64,000 nucleotides of DNA from DATBLE01 sp963764565 (GTDB lineage: Bacteria > Actinomycetota > Thermoleophilia > Gaiellales > Gaiellaceae), in NCBI GenBank assembly GCA_963764565.1, contig CAVXTD010000015.1, positions 6,377 to 70,376 of the forward strand, read 5' to 3'. The translations under genes and the position numbers were made by a program. Shown here piece after piece: positions 46,408 to 55,119 of the stretch. Every line of letters begins with the position of its first letter. Position 1 is the stretch's first letter. The notes beneath the pieces are model-generated. The model saw only the letters and a list, made by a program, of their open reading frames with translations, was not told the DNA's origin and ran no database searches.

Positions 46408-47859
46408 TCAGCCCGCTGTTACCTCGGCCGCGGGCTCGGGTGCGCCGGCGAGCTGCCCTCCGGGGCAGGACTCGGCGCGCACGGCCCTGCTCGAATTCGT
46501 GATCCCCGCCAGCCCGGCAATCCCTCCCGCTGCGACGAGTACCGCGCAGATGACGACGGCTTCGTGGAACGCGCGGACCGACTCGCCGTTCGCCCCGAAC
46601 GTGTCGCCCGTCAGCCTGCTCGCGACCACGACGCCGACCACCGACACGCCGACGAGTCCGGCGACGCGTGCGACGGCGTTGTTGATCGCGGAGGCAATGC
46701 CGGCGTCGGTCTCGTCGGCGTCGGCAAGCACGGCCGCCGTCAGCGGGGCGACAGTCGCCGACAGGCCGAGTGCGAAGAGGAGCAGCGCGGGCAGCAGGTC
46801 GCGCGGGTACGAGGTGTGCATCCCCGTCCTCAGCAGCAGAAGGATCCCGCCGGCCGCGACGAGCGGGCCGACCCCCATGAAGAGGCGCGGGCCGAACCGG
46901 TCGGCGAGCGCGCCGAATCGGCGGGAGAGCACGAACATCACCACTGTGACCGGCAGCGTCGTCAGGCCGCTGCGCAGCGCGGTATACCCCGCCACCTGCT
47001 GGAGGTAGATGACGAGGAAGAAGAAGAGGATCGCGAGGCCCGCGTACATGGTCAGGGTCTCGAGGTTCCCGACGGCGAAGTTCCGCCGCGCGAAGAGCTC
47101 GATCTTCAGCATCGGCTCCTCCGCCATTCGCTCGTAAGCGAGGAAGGCGGCGAAGAGGGCGACACCGCCCGCCAGCGGGACGAGGATCGCCGGGCTCGTC
47201 CAGCCGAAGCGCGGCTGCTCGATCAACCCGAAGACGAAGCCGCCGAGACCGAGCACGCAGAGGAGCGCGCCTGTGAGATCGACTCGGCGTGCGGCGGCTC
47301 GCGCCGAGGGCGGCACCGCGGCGAGGACGAGTCCGAGGGTGACGAGGACGAGCGGGACGTTGAGCGCGAAGATCCAGCGCCAAGAGACCTGGTCGACGAT
47401 CTCGCCGCCGACGAGCGGGCCGACGATCGCGGCGATCCCGCCCCAGGCAGTCCACGCACCGATCGCGGCCGCCCGCTCCCGCGCCGGGAACGCCATGACG
47501 ATGATCGCGAGCGAGCTCGGCGTCAGCAGTGCTCCGGCAGCTCCCTGGAGCGCGCGAGCGGCGATCAGCACCTCGATCGTCGGCGCGAGCGCGCACGCGA
47601 CCGAGAGAACGCCGAAGGCGGCGACGCCGATCGCGAAGACGCGGCGCTCGCCGTAGATGTCCCCGAGCGAGCCGCCGATCAGGATCAGCGAGCCGAGGAC
47701 GAGCAGGTACGCGTTCGACACCCACTGCTGCGCGGGCAGACCGCCTCCGAGGTCGCGCTCGATCGCCGGCAGGGCGACGTTGACGATCGTCCCGTCGATG
47801 GTTGCCACCCCGGAGCCGAGAATCGCCGCGACCAGGGTCAACCGCTGGCCGCTGCTCAT
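46408..47859 (-). CDS. DHA2-family multidrug efflux MFS transporter
   Basis: This 483-residue protein has fourteen hydrophobic segments, the EmrB/QacA arrangement. Motif D1 'GSGVATIDGTIVNVALPAIE', loop motif A 'GGSLGDIYGERRVFAIG' and motif C 'GPLVGGEIVDQVSWRWIFALN' are present. The ATG at 47859 is clear. It probably exports drugs or metabolites using the proton gradient. No dedicated regulator lies directly beside it; the SHOCT protein precedes it on the same strand with 102 bp between. The last 30 residues are hydrophilic and variable. Confidence 0.92.
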   Translation of the reverse strand: MSSGQRLTLVAAILGSGVATIDGTIVNVALPAIERDLGGGLPAQQWVSNAYLLVLGSLILIGGSLGDIYGERRVFAIGVAAFGVLSVACALAPTIEVLIAARALQGAAGALLTPSSLAIIVMAFPARERAAAIGAWTAWGGIAAIVGPLVGGEIVDQVSWRWIFALNVPLVLVTLGLVLAAVPPSARAAARRVDLTGALLCVLGLGGFVFGLIEQPRFGWTSPAILVPLAGGVALFAAFLAYERMAEEPMLKIELFARRNFAVGNLETLTMYAGLAILFFFLVIYLQQVAGYTALRSGLTTLPVTVVMFVLSRRFGALADRFGPRLFMGVGPLVAAGGILLLLRTGMHTSYPRDLLPALLLFALGLSATVAPLTAAVLADADETDAGIASAINNAVARVAGLVGVSVVGVVVASRLTGDTFGANGESVRAFHEAVVICAVLVAAGGIAGLAGITNSSRAVRAESCPGGQLAGAPEPAAEVTAG

Positions 47860-47961
47860 AGCGAGCCGGACCGGGCTTGCAGCGGAGGGAGCGGCGCTGT
47901 CATCCGGTGAACGGAACGAGGGATCGAGTTGGCCATGCGAGCCTGGCCCGAGGTAGGCGGG

Positions 47962-48546
47962 TCAGTAGCGGCGTAAACGCTCGCGCGCCCGTTCGTAGTC
48001 CTCGTCGGTGATCGCGCCTCGGTCGCGCTCGGCCCGAAGCCTCTCGAGCTCCTCGGCGACGTCCTGAGGATCGGGCTGCGCGCGAGAAGCGCCTCGCCGA
48101 TGCCCGAGCCGGTCGGGGTCGATCCCGAACTGGCGCAGTCGCGCGCGCATGCGGGCCACTCCGACGCCCCGCGTCGGAAAGTGGTGTGCCCCGGGCCCCC
48201 AGAGCGGCCGTTTCTGCACGAACCGGCGATAGGCTGCGAGCAGCCCGGTCGCCACGCCCACTTCGAGCAGCAGCGTCACGAACGCGCGGCTCGACGTGTC
48301 GAACGTGTGGCTCGAGCCGTAGATCGCGGTCGCGAGACCGACGCCCGCTGCGGAGCCGGCGAGGCCGATCAGGACGGTGAAGGAGAACGGCATCGGATCG
48401 GGCCCCGGTAGCGCCAGCCGTGCCGCGCCGCCGATCAGGAAGCCGGAGACGACCGCGGAGAGAATCACGCCGAGCACCCAGCGGAGGTTAGCGAGGACGC
48501 GCGAGGCCGAACGCGCGGCGAGAGCCCGACCGTTTGTGCTATACAA
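47962..48546 (-). CDS. SHOCT-domain membrane protein
   Basis: This protein of about 194 residues has three or so hydrophobic segments ('WVLGVILSAVVSGFLIGGAA', 'FTVLIGLAGSAAGVGLATAI', 'FVTLLLEVGVATGLLAAY'). It ends with a SHOCT motif, 'LERLRAERDRGAITDEDYE'. SHOCT modules act as short oligomerisation or membrane-association helices in many actinobacterial proteins. The apparent start TTG 48546 lies inside the ArsR-type binding region shared with the divergent regulator; a later GTG might be used. Its function is unknown; it may be controlled by the divergent ArsR-type protein. Confidence 0.7.
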   Translation of the reverse strand: MYSTNGRALAARSASRVLANLRWVLGVILSAVVSGFLIGGAARLALPGPDPMPFSFTVLIGLAGSAAGVGLATAIYGSSHTFDTSSRAFVTLLLEVGVATGLLAAYRRFVQKRPLWGPGAHHFPTRGVGVARMRARLRQFGIDPDRLGHRRGASRAQPDPQDVAEELERLRAERDRGAITDEDYERARERLRRY

Positions 48547-48558
48547 CCATACAACTGT
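48543..48558. promoter_or_regulatory. Candidate ArsR-type binding site
   Basis: ACAACCAT at 48543 is followed directly by ACAACTGT at 48551. The same two 8-mers occur in the ars promoter (5107 and 5123, there 8 bp apart). The site lies between the SHOCT gene and the ArsR-type gene in an AT-rich patch. Binding by the local regulator is inferred from this match. Confidence 0.5.
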
Positions 48559-48585
48559 TTATGATTGAATAAGAAACCCGCAACG

Positions 48586-48924
48586 ATGCCGCTTCCCAAC
48601 CCCATCCCAGATGAGCTCGTCGAGTTGATCGCCCGCCGCTTCCGGGCGATCGGCGAGCCGATGCGAATCAGGCTGCTCGACCGGCTCCGCGACGGCGAGG
48701 CAACCGTCAACGAGCTGACGCGCGCGACAGGCGCCTCACAGCAGAACGTCTCGAAACACCTTGCCGTGCTCGCCGACTCGGGGATCGTCGGGCGCCGCAA
48801 GGACGGAACGCACGCCTACTACCGGATCGCGGACGAGGGAGTCTTCAGGCTCTGCGACGAGGTCTGCGGTGCGATCCAGCAGCAGCTCGCGGCTCTGAAC
48901 GAGCTCGTCGAGGGAGTGCGTTGA
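48586..48924 (+). CDS. ArsR-family transcriptional regulator
   Basis: This winged-helix regulator of about 112 residues shows 'LIARRFRAIGEPMRIRLLD', then the recognition helix 'TGASQQNVSKHLAVLADSGI' and the wing 'RRKDGTHAYYRI'. No CxC metal site is present, unlike the arsR at 4763; a Cys pair ('RLCDEVCG') occurs in the C-terminal helix and could bind a ligand. TTG 48565 is an alternative start. It is followed 58 bp later by the MMPL transporter on the same strand, which it probably regulates. The binding-site region upstream resembles the ars promoter. Confidence 0.88.
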   Translation: MPLPNPIPDELVELIARRFRAIGEPMRIRLLDRLRDGEATVNELTRATGASQQNVSKHLAVLADSGIVGRRKDGTHAYYRIADEGVFRLCDEVCGAIQQQLAALNELVEGVR

Positions 48925-48982
48925 TGTCCCGGCGCCCGCTCTGCCCGCCGTCGCTCGAGCTCCGGCGATTCTCCGGGCGGCG

Positions 48983-51151
48983 GTGCAGCCGGTGACCGCC
49001 GTCGCGTCCACCCGCCGCGTTGCGCCTGTGACCGCCGAGCACGCTGCTGCAGTCGGGCCGGTCGGCCGGCTGGGCCGGTGGACCGTCGACCACGGTCGTG
49101 CCGTCGCGGTGGCGTGGCTGATCATCGGGATCGGCTTCGGCTTCTTTGCACCGAAGGTCGAATCGGCTCTCTCGGGTGCCGGTTGGCAGGCGAACGGCTC
49201 CCAGTCGGTCCAGGCGAGGAACCTGATCCAGGCGAACTTTGCCGGCCTCTCCAGCTCGGCGCTGACGGTGGTGGCGCACTCGGAGAGGGAGACCGTGAGC
49301 GACGTGGGCTTTCGATCGACGATCACGGCTGCCGAACGGCTGCTCCGGGCGAATCGCAACGTTGCCTCCGTTGTGGGACCCCGGCCCGGCTCGACGATCT
49401 CGGCCGACCGGCACACGGCGATCGTCACTGCCGGTGCCGGCGGCGACCCCACCGCAATGGTCGCCGCCGCCGACTCGCTCAAGGGCAAGCTGCATGCGCT
49501 CGGGAACGGCGACGTCAGCGTCGCTCTGACGGGCGCCTCCGGGATGTGGAGTGACTTCAACACCGCAAACCGGACGGCGATGATGAAGTCCGAGCTCTTC
49601 TCGTGGCCGGTGACGATGGTCATCCTCGTGCTGGCGTTCGGCTCGCTCGTCGCCGCCGGGCTCCCGCTGCTGCTGACGATCCTCGGCCTCATCTCCTCGG
49701 CCGGCCTGCTCGCGCTGCTCACGCACGGCTTCGAGATCTCGATCTGGGCGATGAACTTCGCACTCATGTTCGCGCTTGCGCTCGGGATCGACTACGCGCT
49801 CTTCATCGTCCACCGCTTTCGCGGCGCCTTCTTCGGCTCCCGGCTCGAGGCGCGCGACGCGGTCGCGGTGACGATGGACACGGCCGGGAAGGCGGTCCTG
49901 TTCTCCGGGGCCACGGTCCTGATCTCGCTCTCCGCCGTGATGCTCGTCCCGAGCCCCGCGTTTCGGTCGATGGCGCTCGGGATCATGATCAGCGTCTTCT
50001 TCGTGCTCGGAGCGACCCTGACGCTGCTGCCGACGGTGCTTGCGAAGCTCGGGCCGAAGGTGGACTCGCTGGCGCTCCGCTGGGTTCACTCCGGGGAGCA
50101 CCGATCGACGCGCTTCGCACGCTGGGGTGAGCTGCTCTGGCGGCACCCGCACGTGTTCGGCCCCGCCGCCACGATCGTGCTCGTTCTGCTCGCGCTGCCG
50201 ATCTTCGGACTGAAGACCGGCATGCCCTCGATCAAGGTCGTCCCCGCGCACGACTCCTCGCGCGTCGGCTACGACCAAGTGCAGCAGGCGTTCGGCGCCG
50301 GCGCTCCGGGGGCGCTCCAGATCGTCGCTCCGCGGGCGGAGGCGGCAACCGTGTCGAGGATCGTCCGGAGCGATCCCGGCATCTCCTCCGCCTCACCTGC
50401 CCAGCAGGGTGGCGGCGGCCTGGCGCTCGTTCAGGCCGTTCCGAACACGGATCCGTCGAGTGCTCCGGTCGGGCGCACGATCGACCGCGTGCGCTCGCAG
50501 CTTCCCCCGCACGCGCTCGTGGGCGGCGCGGTCGCGGAGAACCACGACCTCGAGCGGGCGCTTTCGGCGAAGACACCGCTCGTGATCGGGGTCGTGCTCA
50601 CGCTCGGCTTCCTGCTCCTGCTCGTCGCCCTCCAGGCGCCGCTGATCGCCGCCCTCGGAGTGCTGACGAACCTGCTTGCGACCGGCGCTGCCTTCGGGAT
50701 CGCCAGGCTGATCTTCCAGAACGGCCACGGCTCCGGCCTGCTCGGCTTCGAGTCGCAGGGATTTCTCGACGCCTGGGGGCCGGTGTTCTTCTTCGCGATG
50801 ATCTTCGCGATCTCGATGGACTACACCGTCTTCCTGCTCTCGTCGGCCAAGGAGCACTTCGACCGCACCGGCGACCCGCGGGAAGCCTCGATCGCCGGGC
50901 TCGCACACTCCGGCCGGGTGATCTTCGCCGCCGCCGCCGTCATGGTCGCCGTCTTCTTCACCTTCGCGCTCTCCGGGCCGCTGCCGCCGAAGGAGATGGG
51001 CGTCATCCTCGGCATCGCGGTGCTGCTGGACGCGATGCTCGTCAGGCTCGTACTGATTCCGACGCTGCTGCGCGTGTTCGGCCGCTACGCCTGGGCTCGA
51101 CCACGCTGGCTCGACCGCATCCTCCCCGACGTCCGCTTCGGCCACTCCTGA
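48983..51151 (+). CDS. MMPL-family RND-type transporter
   Basis: This 722-residue protein has two repeats of one helix, a large extracytoplasmic loop and five helices. MMPL landmarks are 'VLAFGSLVAAGLPLLLTILG', 'FALMFALALGIDYALFIVHRF' and, in the second half, 'IFAISMDYTVFLLSSAKEHF'. The 'GIDYALF' and 'SMDYTVFL' Asp-Tyr pairs are the proton-relay residues of the family. Such transporters export lipids or drugs. The upstream ArsR-type gene suggests inducible efflux. The end meets the M24 gene tail to tail, with stops sharing TGATCA. Confidence 0.92.
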   Translation: MQPVTAVASTRRVAPVTAEHAAAVGPVGRLGRWTVDHGRAVAVAWLIIGIGFGFFAPKVESALSGAGWQANGSQSVQARNLIQANFAGLSSSALTVVAHSERETVSDVGFRSTITAAERLLRANRNVASVVGPRPGSTISADRHTAIVTAGAGGDPTAMVAAADSLKGKLHALGNGDVSVALTGASGMWSDFNTANRTAMMKSELFSWPVTMVILVLAFGSLVAAGLPLLLTILGLISSAGLLALLTHGFEISIWAMNFALMFALALGIDYALFIVHRFRGAFFGSRLEARDAVAVTMDTAGKAVLFSGATVLISLSAVMLVPSPAFRSMALGIMISVFFVLGATLTLLPTVLAKLGPKVDSLALRWVHSGEHRSTRFARWGELLWRHPHVFGPAATIVLVLLALPIFGLKTGMPSIKVVPAHDSSRVGYDQVQQAFGAGAPGALQIVAPRAEAATVSRIVRSDPGISSASPAQQGGGGLALVQAVPNTDPSSAPVGRTIDRVRSQLPPHALVGGAVAENHDLERALSAKTPLVIGVVLTLGFLLLLVALQAPLIAALGVLTNLLATGAAFGIARLIFQNGHGSGLLGFESQGFLDAWGPVFFFAMIFAISMDYTVFLLSSAKEHFDRTGDPREASIAGLAHSGRVIFAAAAVMVAVFFTFALSGPLPPKEMGVILGIAVLLDAMLVRLVLIPTLLRVFGRYAWARPRWLDRILPDVRFGHS

Positions 51152-52345
51152 TCAGGCGGCGATGGTCAGGCTCTCGAGGTCGCGCGGGTAGTCGGTGAGG
51201 ATCTCGATTCCGTCCTCGGTGACGACGACGGTGTCGGAGTGGCGGAAGCCGCCGAGCCCTTCCCGGTAGACGCCGGGCTCGATCGTGAACACCATCCCGG
51301 GCTCGAGCGGCGTGTGGTCGCCGACGTCGAGGAACGGCGCCTCGTGGTTGCGCAGACCGATCGCGTGGCCCGTGTGCTGGCGCCAGAGCGGGAGGAGGTC
51401 GTTGGCCTCGAAATAGCCCAGCACCGCGCGGTCGACGTCGGCGCACGTGGCGCCGGGCTGGAACGCGGCGAACGCGACGTCCTGTGCGGCGACGGTGTGA
51501 TCGAACAGGCGCCGCATCTCGTCGGTCGGCGCGCCGACGACCATGCCGCGCTCCAGCTCGGCGTTGTAGCCCCAGACCGGCGCGGCCGTCTCGGTGACGA
51601 GCATGTCGCCGGGCTCGAACCGGATGTTGTGGGCGACCGCGTGCGCCCAGGCGCTGCGCTTGCCGATCTGGCCGCGATAGCCGGCGGTGGCGCCGTCCTG
51701 GGAGCCGAGCTGGCCTGCGTACTCGTGGCCGAGCGCCTCGAGCATCGCGAGCGTCGCCTCGTAACCGGCGCGCAGGGAAGCCTCGGCCTCGGTCGCGCCG
51801 GGCACCGAGTACTGCTGGAGCAGCCGGTGGGCGTGGGCGCACCAGCGGCCGCTTTCGCGGATCAGCTCGACCTCGGCCGGGCTCTTGCGGGCGATCGCGT
51901 GCTCCAGGACGGGCGCGAGCGGCGCGACCTTCGCGCCGGTCACCTCGGAGAGCGGCGGCCCCTGGTAGCCGAGGATGCCGGGATAGCCGTCGCTGTCCGC
52001 GCCGATCTTGCCGTCGATGCCCAGGTCCGCGAGCACGCGCGCGAAGATCGGCATCGGGTGCTCGACTCCCGGGTACTCCGGATACGACTCGATGCGCTCG
52101 AAGGACGACTCGGCGCGGGTGCGCTCGACCTCGAACTCGGGGACGAAGACCACCATCTCGCCGGCCGCGTTCTGTGCGAAGGCGATCGGGCGCTCGTTCG
52201 ACAGAAAATTGAAGCCCGTCAGATACTGGATGTAGCTCTGATCGAACAGGACGTAGCCGGTCAGCCCACCGCCGCGGGCGTGCTCGAGCACCCGTTCGCG
52301 CCGGGCCTCGAGCTCTGCTGCCGCGATGCCTGTTGCCTGCGTCAA
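51152..52345 (-). CDS. M24-family metallopeptidase-like protein (Xaa-Pro peptidase/creatinase fold)
   Basis: This 397-residue protein has an N-terminal creatinase-type domain ('DQSYIQYLTGFNFLSNERP') and a C-terminal pita-bread domain. Visible metal-site elements are 'TGHAIGLRNHEAP' (His), 'VFTIEPGVYREGLGGFRHSD' (Glu) and 'VTEDGIEILT' (Glu). The two Asp ligands of true prolidases appear as Glu: 'VTETAAPVWGYNAELER'. So activity may differ, as in creatinase or ectoine hydrolase relatives. It is the last gene of the 13-gene operon, 12 bp after the AhpD-like gene. A hydrolytic amidase-like step is plausible. Confidence 0.85.
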   Translation of the reverse strand: MTQATGIAAAELEARRERVLEHARGGGLTGYVLFDQSYIQYLTGFNFLSNERPIAFAQNAAGEMVVFVPEFEVERTRAESSFERIESYPEYPGVEHPMPIFARVLADLGIDGKIGADSDGYPGILGYQGPPLSEVTGAKVAPLAPVLEHAIARKSPAEVELIRESGRWCAHAHRLLQQYSVPGATEAEASLRAGYEATLAMLEALGHEYAGQLGSQDGATAGYRGQIGKRSAWAHAVAHNIRFEPGDMLVTETAAPVWGYNAELERGMVVGAPTDEMRRLFDHTVAAQDVAFAAFQPGATCADVDRAVLGYFEANDLLPLWRQHTGHAIGLRNHEAPFLDVGDHTPLEPGMVFTIEPGVYREGLGGFRHSDTVVVTEDGIEILTDYPRDLESLTIAA

Positions 52346-52357
52346 CTCGACTGCACC

Positions 52358-52887
52358 CTAAGGGTCGATGCGTAGGCTGCGGGAGAGCGTGACCCCACCG
52401 ATCACGATCGCTGCGAAGCAGCCGAGCTCGACGACCTCCGCGTCGCTGTACACCGACCGCAGCTCTGCGTAGACGGCGTCGAAGGCGGCTGGATCGGCCT
52501 CGAGCACGAGGGCGCGAGCGTAGCTCAGAGCGGCACGCACCCGGGGATCGGGGTGCTCGAACCGGGGCAGGGCACACGCGGCGGCGTCGGCCTCATCCAG
52601 GCCTTCGTCGAGGGCCTTGACGGATCGTTGCTCGGCGCAGAAGTCGCAGCCGAGGAGTTGCGAGATCGCGATCCGCATCAGCTCCTTCGTCGTGTGCTCG
52701 ACCCGTCCGCCGCGATGGGTCAGATCCCAGTACGCGGCGTATGCCTTGGCCATCTCCGGGCTGTGGGCGAGCGTCAGATACCAGGCCGGCTTCGGGGTCG
52801 AGAGGTGCTCGGCGCGCTCGAGCACGGCCTGGAGCCCGGGATCGGTCACCTCCTCGCGCGCGACCTGCGGCAGGCGCCCCCGGTCAC
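52358..52887 (-). CDS. Carboxymuconolactone decarboxylase/AhpD-like protein
   Basis: This protein of about 177 residues has the AhpD-like fold. 'RVEHTTKELMRIAISQLLGC' leads into the CxxC 'GCDFCAEQRSVKAL'. The His that follows in classic AhpD is replaced (Arg/Ser here), so peroxidase coupling is uncertain. The frame is open further upstream, but the likely start is GTG 52887, which overlaps the KCE stop (GTGA). A one-base loss in a G-run near 52875 is needed to join them. Such proteins occur in aromatic catabolic operons. Here it follows the beta-keto acid cleavage enzyme. Confidence 0.82.
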
Positions 52888-53696
52888 AGGGCCAGCGCCT
52901 CCTCGACTTCGGCCACGGTCGCCGGCTCGCGCTCGAGCGCGCGCGCGACCCCGGCAAGCCGCTCGACCAGCTCGGCGTTCGACTCGGCCGGCACGCCGCG
53001 GCGCAGCATGAGCGTGTCTTCCATGCCGGTGCGGGCGTTGCCGCCCATCGCCAGCCCGATCGCGGTCATCGGCAGGTTCGCGCGGCCGATCGCGATCGCC
53101 TGCCAGACCGCGCCCGGCGGGAGGCGGTCGACCAGTTGGACGAGGCTGTCCGGCGTGGCCGGCATGCCGCCGCGGATGCCCATGACGATCGAGAACTGGA
53201 GCGGCTCGGCGAGCAGGCCCTCCGCGAGCAGCGAGAGCGCGACGTCGAGGTGGCCAGTGTCGTAGATCTCGAGCTCGGGCTTGACGCCCAGCTCCCGCAT
53301 CCGTGCCGCCAGCCGGCGGACGCCCTCGGGCGGGTTGCGGAACTCGCCGTTCGCGAAGCTCATCGAGCACGGGTTCAGCGACGCCATCCGCGGCCGCGCC
53401 TCGACCAGCCGCTCGCGCTCCTCGAACGGCACGTCGAGCCCGACGCCGGTCGAGAGCTGGACGAGAGCCGGGCACGCCTCTTCGATCAGCCCGACCGTCC
53501 GCGCTGCGCGGTGTCGAGGTCGGCCGTCGGCCGGCCCTGCTCGTCGCGGACGTGGACGTGGACGACCGCCGCGCCCGCGTCGTGGGCGCCGCGCGCCGCC
53601 GCGGCGATCTCCTCCGGGCGTCGTCGGCAGGTTCGGGTTGTCGGCCTTCGTCGCGATCGGCCCGGTCAGGGCACAGGTGAGAACTGCAGCTACCAC
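52884..53696 (-). CDS. Beta-keto acid cleavage enzyme (DUF849/KCE family, two frameshifts)
   Basis: This protein belongs to the BKACE (3-keto-5-aminohexanoate cleavage) family. It uses acetyl-CoA to cleave a beta-keto acid into acetoacetate and a CoA ester. Landmarks in collinear frames are 'LTCALTGPIATKADNP', 'GAAVVHVHVRDEQGRPT' (metal-binding His residues), 'STGVGLDVPFEERE', 'LNPCSMSFANGEFRNP', 'GMPATPDSLVQLV' and 'GGNARTGMEDTLML'. Breaks near 53620 and 53508 shift the frame. The start GTG 53696 overlaps the PhlG-like gene. The 5' half of the family motif set is intact after repair. It implies that the pathway forms a beta-keto acid intermediate. Confidence 0.87.
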   Translation of the reverse strand: MVAAVLTCALTGPIATKADNPNLPTTPGGDRRGGARRPRRGRGGRPRPRPRRAGPADGRPRHRAARTVGLIEEACPALVQLSTGVGLDVPFEERERLVEARPRMASLNPCSMSFANGEFRNPPEGVRRLAARMRELGVKPELEIYDTGHLDVALSLLAEGLLAEPLQFSIVMGIRGGMPATPDSLVQLVDRLPPGAVWQAIAIGRANLPMTAIGLAMGGNARTGMEDTLMLRRGVPAESNAELVERLAGVARALEREPATVAEVEEALAL

Positions 53697-54373
53697 AGCG
53701 ACGGCGCGGGCTCACGCTCCAGGTTCTCGGCGACGTACAGCGCGGGCAGGAAGCTCGCCAGGTACATCCATTCCGTGTTCGAGTGCTTCATCAGCCCGAA
53801 GCCGACAGCGTCCGGGACCTCCCGCTCGAGCTCGGCGGGCGACATCACGCCGGCGAGGTCCTGGCCGAGGTAGAAGTGGCTGCGGAGCACCATCCCCTGC
53901 GGCGTGTCACGCCCGACGTGCAGAAGTCGTCCGCCGAGCACGCGTCCCTCGTCGTCGCGCGGTGGCTCGAGCTCGACCCCAATCCTGGCGTTCACGAGCG
54001 AGGTCGCCGCACCGGAGGCGCGGGCCAGGCCGAGCGCCTCCGCCGAGTAGAACTCGGCCGGGTCGCGAAACTGGATCCGGAGGCCGAGCACCTCGTCGCT
54101 GCCGAGCCGCTCCTCGACGACGTGTTCCGAGCCCACGTTCCGGCCGGGCTCCCAGTTGTCCCAGCGCGACGAGACGTGGTCGCCCGGGTGCCACCAGACG
54201 TACTTCTGCGTGTCGCAGCCCCAGCCGAACCACCAGGAGAACATCGCCCCGGTGCAGCCGGGCATCAGCGTCCGTACGGCGACGTGCAGCACGCCGGACG
54301 GCAGCCGCTCCATGCCCATCTCGAGGGCCATCGGCGCCGGATCGAGTAGCCGATCAGCTTCGCTGAACTCCAT
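53690..54373 (-). CDS. PhlG-like C-C hydrolase (DAPG hydrolase family)
   Basis: This 227-residue protein matches the 2,4-diacetylphloroglucinol hydrolase (PhlG) family. 'MFSWWFGWGCDTQKYVWWHP' is the family hallmark, continuing 'GDHVSSRW'. His 62/66 and the pair His 197-Glu 201 ('KHSNTEW') correspond to the zinc site spacing (HxxxE). PhlG cleaves the C-C bond between an acetyl group and a phenolic ring without oxygen. True DAPG producers have phlACBD, which is absent here, so it likely works in a degradative role on a related acyl-phenol or diketone. ATG 54373 follows livF by 12 bp and overlaps KCE by 7 bp. The family identification is from recall. Confidence 0.75.
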   Translation of the reverse strand: MEFSEADRLLDPAPMALEMGMERLPSGVLHVAVRTLMPGCTGAMFSWWFGWGCDTQKYVWWHPGDHVSSRWDNWEPGRNVGSEHVVEERLGSDEVLGLRIQFRDPAEFYSAEALGLARASGAATSLVNARIGVELEPPRDDEGRVLGGRLLHVGRDTPQGMVLRSHFYLGQDLAGVMSPAELEREVPDAVGFGLMKHSNTEWMYLASFLPALYVAENLEREPAPSLW

Positions 54374-54385
54374 CGTTTCCTCCTT

Positions 54386-55107
54386 TCACATGTCCCCCTT
54401 TGCCTCTCCGACGTACAGCGCCCGCAGGCGTGGGTCGTTGCGCAGCTCGTCCGGGCGGCCGCCGAGGGCGACCCGGCCCTTCTCGAGCACGTAGGCGCGT
54501 CCGGCGAGCGCCAGGCCGCGCTCGACGTTCTGCTCGATCAGCGATCATCGCGACGCCCCTGGCGGTTGAGCTCCGCGATCGTCTCGTAGATCGGTCGACG
54601 GTGACGGCGCGAGGCCGAGCGAGATCTCGTCGAAAATGATCAGGCTCGGCGCGGCCATCAGCGCCCGGCCGATCGCGAGCATCTGCTGCTGGCCCCCGGA
54701 GAGCGCCCCGCCCGAGTCGCGCGCGCTTCTCCCGCAGCACCTCGAACAGGTCGTACGACCCGCGCGAGCCGCTCGCGCGCGCTCGGCCGCTCGGCGCCGT
54801 GCGGCCGCCGAGCTCGAGGTTCTCCTCGACGCTCAGGTCGGCGAAGATCCGCCGTCCCTCCATGCAGTGCGCGATGCCCAGCCGTACCATCTCGTGCGGC
54901 TGGCGGCCGTCGATCCGCTTGCCGCGGAAGCTGACCTCGCCCGCCGGTCGCCGGAGCATGCCGCTGAGGCCGCGCGCGGTCGTGGTCTTTCCGGCGCCGT
55001 TGGCGCCGAGCAGCGCCACCACCTCGCCCGGGCCGCACTCGAGGTGACGTCGTGCAGCGCCCGGAAGGCCCGTAGCGGCAGCGATCGCCGCGCACCTCGA
55101 GCAGCGG
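54386..55107 (-). CDS. livF: Liv-type ABC ATPase LivF (several frameshifts)
   Basis: This is the second ATPase of the branched-chain-type importer. 'LLEVRGDRCRYGP' opens the domain, Walker A is 'GANGAGKTT', and 'GKRIDGRQPHEMVRLGIAHC' with 'EGRRIFADLSVEENLELG' are LivF features. The signature 'GALSGGQQQMLA' and 'FDEISLGLAP' appear in other frames. The end 'LYVGEAKGDM' stops at 54386. At least four frame breaks lie between 54550 and 55070. There is no good start codon before the domain and no stop separating it from livG, so a livG-livF fusion is possible. Together with livGMHJ it forms a complete importer. Confidence 0.8.
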
Positions 55108-55119
55108 GCGCTCGCCGGC

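Noticed and set aside
46564..47910. 448-codon plus-strand frame opposite the DHA2 transporter
   Set aside because: Composition dominated by Arg, Asp, Glu and Ala, no recognisable fold, and antisense to a clear 14-helix membrane protein.
48845..50278. 477-codon minus-strand frame opposite the MMPL gene
   Set aside because: Same shadow pattern of charged residues; the MMPL motifs on the other strand are unambiguous.
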